Below, piece after piece: positions 5,941 to 9,268 of a DNA stretch of 9,268 nt. A model generated the notes under the pieces. That model made no database searches. It had not been told where the DNA came from and was given only the letters and a program-made list of their open reading frames with translations. Source of the DNA: DASTQL01 sp035761805 (GTDB lineage Bacteria > Actinomycetota > Actinomycetes > Jiangellales > Jiangellaceae); the NCBI GenBank assembly GCA_035761805.1, contig DASTQL010000042.1:1-9268 (forward strand), written 5' to 3'. The first letter of the stretch is position 1, and every line of letters starts with the position of its first letter. The position numbers and the translations under genes were made by a program.

Positions 5941-6887
5941 GCCGTCCGGCCGGTACCCACGTGGCCATCGTCGGCGCCGGCGCCGTGGGTGCCACGATCG
6001 CCTACGCGTGTCAGATCCGCGGTGTGGCCAAGAAGCTCTCGCTCTACGACGTCTCCGCCGACAAGGCGCGGGCGGAGGTGCTCGACCTCAACCACGGCGC
6101 GGCCTTCGTTCCGGTCACGTCGATCACGGGAGGTGACGACATCGGCGTCTGCGAGAACGCCGACATCGTCGTCGTCACCGCGGGGGCCAAGCAGAAGCCC
6201 GGCCAGACCCGCCTCGACCTGGCCGCGGCCAACGTCGACATGTGCCACGAGCTGCTGCCCAAGCTGCTCGACGTGGCCCCCGATGCCCTGCTGCTCGTCG
6301 TCACCAACCCGGTGGACGTCATCACCTACGCCGCGCTGCGGATCAGCGGTCTGCCTGCCCACCGGGTCTTCGGCTCGGGGACGGTCCTGGACTCGGCCCG
6401 GTTCCGGTTCCTCATCGCCGAGCACCTCAGTGTCGCCGTGCCCAACGTCCACGCCGCGATCGCGGGCGAGCACGGCGACTCGGAGATCCCGTTGTGGTCC
6501 AGCGCCTCGGTCGGGACGATCGGCATCGACGCCTGGGACGTGCCGGGGCGTCGGCTCACGGCCGAGGACCGCGAGCAGATCGCCTCGCGCGTGGTCTCCG
6601 CCGCGTACGAGATCATCCAGGGCAAGGGGGCCACGAACTACGCCGTCGGGCTGGCGGTGGCGCAGATCCTCGAGGCGGTCCTCGGCGACGAGAACCGTGT
6701 GCTGTCGGTGAGTTCGCTGCTGCGGGACTACCAGGGCATCGACGACGTGTGCCTGTCCGTGCCCTCGCTGGTCAACCGCCGGGGTGTCGAGGTGCCGCTC
6801 GACGTGCCGCTGAGCGACCTCGAGCTGGCCGGGCTGCGCGCGTCGGGCGATGCAGTCCGCCAGGTGTGCCGCGACCTCGGGCTGTAG
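5937..6887 (+). CDS. ldh: L-lactate dehydrogenase, FBP-activated type
   Basis: The 316-residue cytoplasmic enzyme reduces pyruvate to L-lactate and regenerates NAD+. The Rossmann glycine motif is GAGAVG (13-18), with D38 (LYDVS) selecting NAD(H). Q86 in the active-site loop KQKPGQTR marks a lactate rather than malate dehydrogenase (which has Arg there). R92, N124 (VVTNPVD), R155 (VLDSAR) and the catalytic H179 in AIAGEHGDSEIP complete the site. R157 and H172 match R173 and H188 of the Bacillus stearothermophilus enzyme, which bind fructose 1,6-bisphosphate, so allosteric activation is likely. GGAGGT (5925-5930) lies six bases before the ATG, inside the end of ppgK, and the start overlaps the ppgK stop as ATGA, so the two genes are translationally coupled. 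A small hairpin overlaps the stop codon. Confidence 0.95.
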   Translation: MSRPAGTHVAIVGAGAVGATIAYACQIRGVAKKLSLYDVSADKARAEVLDLNHGAAFVPVTSITGGDDIGVCENADIVVVTAGAKQKPGQTRLDLAAANVDMCHELLPKLLDVAPDALLLVVTNPVDVITYAALRISGLPAHRVFGSGTVLDSARFRFLIAEHLSVAVPNVHAAIAGEHGDSEIPLWSSASVGTIGIDAWDVPGRRLTAEDREQIASRVVSAAYEIIQGKGATNYAVGLAVAQILEAVLGDENRVLSVSSLLRDYQGIDDVCLSVPSLVNRRGVEVPLDVPLSDLELAGLRASGDAVRQVCRDLGL

Positions 6888-6901
6888 GGGCGGGTCGCCC
6901 C
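6887..6901 (+). terminator. Hairpin at the ldh stop, possible terminator
   Basis: GGGGCG (6887-6892) pairs perfectly with CGCCCC (6896-6901) around a 3-nt loop, beginning in the last base of the ldh stop codon. The stem is short, all G and C, and lacks a T-run. It lies 8 nt from the end of the convergent small gene at 6910, so it could serve either side. Confidence 0.4.
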
Positions 6902-6909
6902 AGGGCCCG

Positions 6910-7104
6910 TCAGGCGTGGCGCGCGCCGCGCGGCGCGAGGTGCAGGGGAGCACTCAGCCAGGCGTACACGATGTGCCACGCGTGCTGACGGGGGTCTGCG
7001 GGACGGGGGAAGGCGGGCGTGCCGCTCTCGGCGTGACGCGCGAGACCGGCCACCATCGAGGAGCCGATCGCGGCGGCGGGGTGCGGCAGGTGCTTGGCGC
7101 TCAT
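6910..7104 (-). CDS. Small protein of unknown function (64 residues)
   Basis: From an ATG at 7104 the frame encodes 64 residues, and 57 of 64 codons end in G or C, which is higher than expected for chance open frames here. The protein starts MSAKHLPHPAAAIGSSMVAG and has a mid-region PRPADPRQHAWHIVYAWLSA (34-53) that looks like a genuine compact motif with aromatic and histidine residues. The tail is basic. There is no signal peptide, and the hydrophobic stretch WHIVYAWLSAPLHLA is too short and mixed for a confident membrane helix. No good ribosome binding site precedes the ATG, which is the main weakness. It converges on ldh with 22 bp between the stops and follows the VOC gene on the same strand. 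I do not recognise a family. Confidence 0.5.
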   Translation of the reverse strand: MSAKHLPHPAAAIGSSMVAGLARHAESGTPAFPRPADPRQHAWHIVYAWLSAPLHLAPRGARHA

Positions 7105-7137
7105 GCGAGGAGGAGCGCCGGGCGCGGTCGCTGATAC

Positions 7138-7154
7138 GTCGCGTCTTGCGCGAC
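7138..7154 (-). terminator. Hairpin just after the VOC gene
   Basis: GTCGCG (7138-7143) and CGCGAC (7149-7154) pair perfectly around the 5-nt loop TCTTG. It starts one base after the leftward VOC stop codon (7156-7158). It could terminate the two-gene VOC operon before the 64-residue gene. The stem is short and no U-tract follows. Confidence 0.4.
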
Positions 7155-7155
7155 C

Positions 7156-7590
7156 TCAAGGCAGCACAGGCAGTCCGTCCGGCCCGAGCGGCCAACCGGG
7201 GTTGTGCGCGACCTCCCACAGGTGCCCGTCCGGGTCGGCCGCGTAGCCGGAGTAGCCGCCCCACGGCGTGGCCACCGGCGGCTTGACGATCTCGCCTCCG
7301 GCGGCGGCCATCTGCGCCAGCGCCTCGTCGACCTCGTCCCGCGACGCCAGGTTGAGCGCCAGGGCCACCCCCCGGAAGGACGGTCGCTCCGCGGCCGCCG
7401 CGCCTGCGTCGGCCGCCAGCTCGCCCTCGCCCCAGAGGGCGAGTACTGCTCCCGCCGTACGGACGAAGGTGACCTCGTCCTCCACCGACGCGGAGGAGAC
7501 CGGCCAGCCCAGCGCCCGGTAGAACGCCGTCGACCGTCCGACGTCGGCGACCCCCAGGGTCACCAGGCTGACTCGCGCGGGGACCGACAC
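7156..7590 (-). CDS. VOC-superfamily (glyoxalase/bleomycin resistance fold) protein
   Basis: The frame encodes 144 residues in two beta-alpha-beta-beta-beta halves typical of the vicinal oxygen chelate fold. The first is VSLVTLGVADVGRSTAFYRALGWP (7-30) followed by TFVRTAGAVLALWG. The second is GVALALNLASRDEVDEALAQMAAAGG (74-99) followed by TPWGGYSGYAADPDGHLWEVAHNPGW (108-133). E126 in LWEVAHNP is at the usual metal-ligand position, but the first-strand histidine common in metal-binding members is absent, so substrate and metal use are unknown. The family includes lactoylglutathione lyases, dioxygenases and antibiotic-binding proteins; none can be chosen here. The GTG at 7590 is preferred because GGGAGGAG lies six bases upstream. 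A GTG at 7626 would overlap the preceding stop (GTGA) but has no ribosome binding site. It is 32 bp after the membrane-anchored gene and probably co-transcribed. Confidence 0.9.
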   Translation of the reverse strand: MSVPARVSLVTLGVADVGRSTAFYRALGWPVSSASVEDEVTFVRTAGAVLALWGEGELAADAGAAAAERPSFRGVALALNLASRDEVDEALAQMAAAGGEIVKPPVATPWGGYSGYAADPDGHLWEVAHNPGWPLGPDGLPVLP

Positions 7591-7622
7591 CTGTTGCTCC
7601 TCCCGTACGGCGGGGGGTCGAC

Positions 7623-8225
7623 TCACCCCACGGCGCTCGACCAGCGCCGGCCGGACCGTAGCACCCTGGCCAGCTCGTCCACGGTGGCCACGGCCTCGCC
7701 GACATAGGCGGCGCGGCGGGCGACCTCGCTGCTCTCGACCGCGCTCGCCTCGTGGAGGCGGCCGATCAGCCCGGCGTCCGACTCGGACGTCCCGGTGCTG
7801 CTCCGCAGGTAGAGCTGGATCTCGAAGTGGCTGCGCACGGCATCGGCCCCGGGAGGCGACGCGCCGAGCGTCGCGGCGGCCTCAGCCCAGCCCGGCCCGA
7901 CCAGGCGGGCCACCAGTTCGCGCACCCGGCGGGCCTGCCATCGGGGCAGGTCCTCGACGTCTGCGAGCACCCCCTCGGCGAAACGGAGCCGCACGGCGGG
8001 GCCGGTGAGCGCCGCCTGCTCGCTGGAGTACTGAGCGCTGCGGAGCAGGCGGAGTCGCTGGTCGGCCAGGGTCCGCAGCGCCCGGCGGCGGATCTCGTCG
8101 GAGCGTTGCGCCTGGAGCACCGATGTGGTCACGTAGCGTGTTGCCAGCAACCCGCCGGCCGCACCCGCCACGACGGCCACGAGTGTCTCGAGCGCGAGGG
8201 AGGCGGGATCCACGCCCGGGATCAT
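7623..8225 (-). CDS. Membrane-anchored protein of unknown function
   Basis: The frame encodes 200 residues from an ATG at 8225. Residues about 10-30 (LALETLVAVVAGAAGGLLAT) form a single N-terminal membrane helix with small-residue packing. It is followed at once by a charged, probably helical segment (QAQRSDEIRRRALRTLADQRLRLLRSAQY, about 38-66) that may be coiled. The remainder is largely alpha-helical in composition, with RWQARRVRELVARLVGP (95-111) and a final helix ending in DELARVLRSGRRW. The bulk is most likely in the cytoplasm. No enzymatic motif, cysteine or metal cluster is seen and I do not recognise a family. No strong ribosome binding site precedes the ATG (only GGA nearby). It heads a likely operon with the VOC gene. 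Confidence 0.8.
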   Translation of the reverse strand: MIPGVDPASLALETLVAVVAGAAGGLLATRYVTTSVLQAQRSDEIRRRALRTLADQRLRLLRSAQYSSEQAALTGPAVRLRFAEGVLADVEDLPRWQARRVRELVARLVGPGWAEAAATLGASPPGADAVRSHFEIQLYLRSSTGTSESDAGLIGRLHEASAVESSEVARRAAYVGEAVATVDELARVLRSGRRWSSAVG

Positions 8226-8385
8226 GGCATCCGGACGCTCGACCGCTCCGGGAGATGACCGGTTGAGTCGGCATCATTTCGATTACGGGCCGTGGTGGCC
8301 GGTCGGGTCGCCACACCTGCGGAACCGGCCGGCAGGGACGACGCGGAAATCGTCCTGTCGCTCGCGACGCGTCGCGGCGGTCGGG

Positions 8386-8408
8386 GGCGGCGGGGAGACT
8401 CGGCCGCC
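8386..8408 (-). terminator. Possible hairpin after the 47-residue gene
   Basis: GGCGGC (8386-8391) pairs with GCCGCC (8403-8408) around an 11-nt loop, starting 13 nt beyond the leftward stop at 8422. The 196-bp gap 8226-8421 holds this, a looser pair GGCCGGT/ACCGGCC (8297-8303 and 8324-8330), and no gene that I can support. Confidence 0.3.
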
Positions 8409-8421
8409 GTGCACCGTGCGG

Positions 8422-8565
8422 TCAGGCGCCTTCGTGGACGTGGGTGAAGTAGTCGCTGCGCGCCAGTGCTGCACGCTGCGCGACCATCTCGGGCGGCGGG
8501 TCGCCGCGGCGGGCGTGCCGGGTGTGGTGGATCGTCGACCGGACGAGCTGGACCAAGCGGGACAT
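8422..8565 (-). CDS. Very small basic protein of unknown function (47 residues)
   Basis: An ATG at 8565 is preceded by GCAGGAGGAAACACG, in which AGGAGG sits seven bases upstream. This is the best Shine-Dalgarno sequence on this strand and is hard to explain otherwise. The frame encodes 47 residues: MSRLVQLVRSTIHHTRHARR, then GDPPPEMVAQRAALARSDYF and THVHEGA. Only three of the 47 codons (CGT, GCA and GCA in the QRAA stretch, plus GAA near the end as a fourth) end in A or T, so third-position GC is above 90 percent. The first 20 residues are basic and could form an amphipathic helix with a histidine-rich face. A second helix (PPEMVAQRAALARSDYF) follows a Gly-Asp-Pro turn. There is no signal peptide or membrane segment. 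It stands alone, with 196 bp to the next leftward gene. I do not recognise the family. Confidence 0.7.
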   Translation of the reverse strand: MSRLVQLVRSTIHHTRHARRGDPPPEMVAQRAALARSDYFTHVHEGA

Positions 8566-8740
8566 CGTGTTTCCTCCTGCTCCCAGGCTGGCCGACCCGC
8601 CGGCCCGGGGGCAGGGTCGTCCGACCCGTCCGCCAGGCCCGAAGCACCGGCCCGGCCCCGGCCCGTGCGGCTGCGCCTTCCAACCCTCCGCCCATTGACC
8701 ACGCTCACCACCCTCGCGGCGGGATCACGAGGCGTTCGCG

Positions 8741-8774
8741 CCTGGTGATGGCTCCAGCAGCCTGGTGGTGGCTC
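8741..8774 (+). repeat. Short direct repeat with a 20-bp period
   Basis: CCTGGTGATGGCTC (8741-8754) recurs as CCTGGTGGTGGCTC (8761-8774), one mismatch in 14, spaced by 20 bp or two helical turns. The AGGCG-TTCG-CGCCT hairpin overlaps its left end. Two copies in non-coding DNA could be a pair of protein-binding sites or a chance duplication. Confidence 0.5.
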
Positions 8775-8929
8775 GAGACAGGCAGCAGGCCGGGGACGCG
8801 AGGACGGGCCCTCTCCGGGACCCTTCATCGCCCCCGACCCCGGCAGTGCACCCTCCACCGCTTGGTGCCGAGGCGTCGTCCGAGTGGTCAGAGCTCGCCG
8901 GTTCCCTGGCGAACGGCTGGAGGGCGGCC

Positions 8930-9079
8930 CTAGCGTGCGTGACGCGCGTAGGCCCACTCCCGCTCGCTTGACCCCTCCGGGCGGATTGCCTGCGCCAACC
9001 TGCCCGTGGCCTCCTGGGGGTGCCGGAGGGGGCTAGGAGGCCCGGGCAGGCCCTGCGCTGCACGTGACCGCGGGAACAC
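8930..9079 (-). CDS. Doubtful small reading frame (49 residues)
   Basis: From a GTG at 9079, with GGAG eight bases upstream, a frame of 49 residues ends at TAG (8930-8932). Its last part reads like protein (LAQAIRPEG, then SSEREWAYARHAR), and 23 of the last 27 codons end in G or C. The first part (MFPRSRAAQGLPGPPSPLRH) is low-complexity. A TTG further in (8998) has AGGAGG eleven bases upstream and would give only 22 residues. No family is recognised and the GC bias is only a little above background, so this may be a real small gene, a gene remnant, or chance. Confidence 0.25.
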   Translation of the reverse strand: MFPRSRAAQGLPGPPSPLRHPQEATGRLAQAIRPEGSSEREWAYARHAR

Positions 9080-9109
9080 CCTGGTTGCTCCGAGCGGCCG
9101 CGAGCGAGT

Positions 9110-9129
9110 GTGCCCCGCAGCCGGGGCAC
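9110..9129. repeat. Strong inverted repeat (hairpin)
   Basis: GTGCCCCG (9110-9117) pairs perfectly with CGGGGCAC (9122-9129) around the tetraloop CAGC. It could be a terminator for a leftward gene entering from the right, or part of a leader RNA for a gene starting beyond 9265. It is not inside a convincing coding frame. Confidence 0.5.
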
Positions 9130-9264
9130 GGCGTCGGGTGTCTCGGCTCGCCGATCAGCGGGCACGCACTCGAGACCGCCCCAGGAAGTTCGCGATGACC
9201 TGACATCATCCACCAGATTTCGCCGACACCCCTCGTTCGCAGCACCCGTGGGGGGAGCGACCAG

Positions 9265-9268
9265 GTGA
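9265..9268 (+). CDS. Possible start of a rightward gene cut off by the window edge
   Basis: A GTG at 9265-9267 is preceded by GGGGGAG (9251-9257) with seven bases between, a good ribosome binding site. The sequence before it (9186-9245) is less GC-rich, which fits a promoter region. Only the first codon lies in the window, so nothing can be said of the product. Confidence 0.35.

Larger units (their letters stand above)
8566..9264. other. Gene-poor stretch with hairpins and weak short frames
   Basis: No frame here over this 700-bp stretch is convincing. The longer open frames on both strands are rich in Arg, Gly, Pro and Ser, have no recognisable motif, and conflict with one another. Structures seen include a GGGTCG/CGACCC pair (8614-8627), AGGCG-TTCG-CGCCT (8730-8743), a 14-base direct repeat (8741-8774), and a strong hairpin (9110-9129). 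Bases 9186-9245 are visibly less GC-rich, as promoter regions often are. Two weak leftward coding candidates are listed in the features and findings. Confidence 0.5.

Noticed and set aside
7591..7626. Upstream GTG start of the VOC protein (GTGA overlap with the preceding gene)
   Set aside because: The overlap is tempting, but no ribosome binding site precedes it, while the GTG at 7590 has GGGAGGAG six bases away and gives the usual N-terminus of the fold. I cannot fully exclude it.
8363..8376. 14-bp perfect palindrome CGCGACGCGTCGCG in the gap 8226-8421
   Set aside because: At this base composition one or two palindromes of this length are expected by chance in 9 kb, and no neighbouring promoter element supports an operator.
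8765..8971. A 68-residue rightward frame in the gene-poor stretch
   Set aside because: Only about three quarters of its codons end in G or C, near background, and no ribosome binding site precedes the GTG.
8725..9213. A 162-residue leftward open frame in the gene-poor stretch
   Set aside because: No ribosome binding site, low-complexity Arg/Ser/Gly/Pro composition and no motif. Third-position GC is close to background.
1..9268. tRNA, rRNA, CRISPR, insertion sequence, phage or toxin-antitoxin system
   Set aside because: No cloverleaf, repeat-spacer pattern, transposase, integrase or paired toxin-antitoxin frame was seen on either strand by eye.

Overview
The window is very GC-rich, its reading frames end almost every codon in G or C, and several starts are GTG. 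Its gene set (glutamine-dependent NAD+ synthase, panB, a SPOR-like small protein next to a type Ic methionine aminopeptidase, polyphosphate glucokinase) is typical of a high-GC actinobacterium. I cannot name genus or species from sequence alone. Nothing looks like a phage, transposon, plasmid, CRISPR array or defence island; most of the window is ordinary chromosomal housekeeping DNA.

Left part (1-721): the last codons of a probable rightward gene, two strong hairpins in the convergent gap, and a leftward gene for a small secreted protein of unknown function with its own promoter. Central part (722-3570): nadE, apparently leaderless, then panB, both rightward. These make NAD+ and start pantothenate (coenzyme A) synthesis. 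Next come two small leftward genes: a three-helix membrane protein, and a 71-residue SPOR-like protein transcribed divergently from map.

Right-central part (4218-6887): map (N-terminal methionine removal, leaderless), then ppgK and ldh, which overlap by 4 nt (ATGA). PpgK phosphorylates glucose at the expense of polyphosphate. Ldh regenerates NAD+ from pyruvate and keeps the residues for fructose-1,6-bisphosphate activation, so the pair forms an entry and exit of glycolysis under one translational coupling.

Right part (6888-9268): leftward small genes (a 64-residue protein, a VOC/glyoxalase-fold protein, a membrane-anchored protein of unknown function, and a 47-residue protein with an excellent ribosome binding site). 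About 700 bp of gene-poor sequence follows, holding hairpins, a short direct repeat and weak, mutually conflicting short reading frames. A possible rightward gene starts at the last bases.

I found no convincing undescribed system. The points most worth checking are the two very small genes, the coupled ppgK-ldh pair, an apparent insertion near the methionine aminopeptidase active site, and the gene-poor right end.
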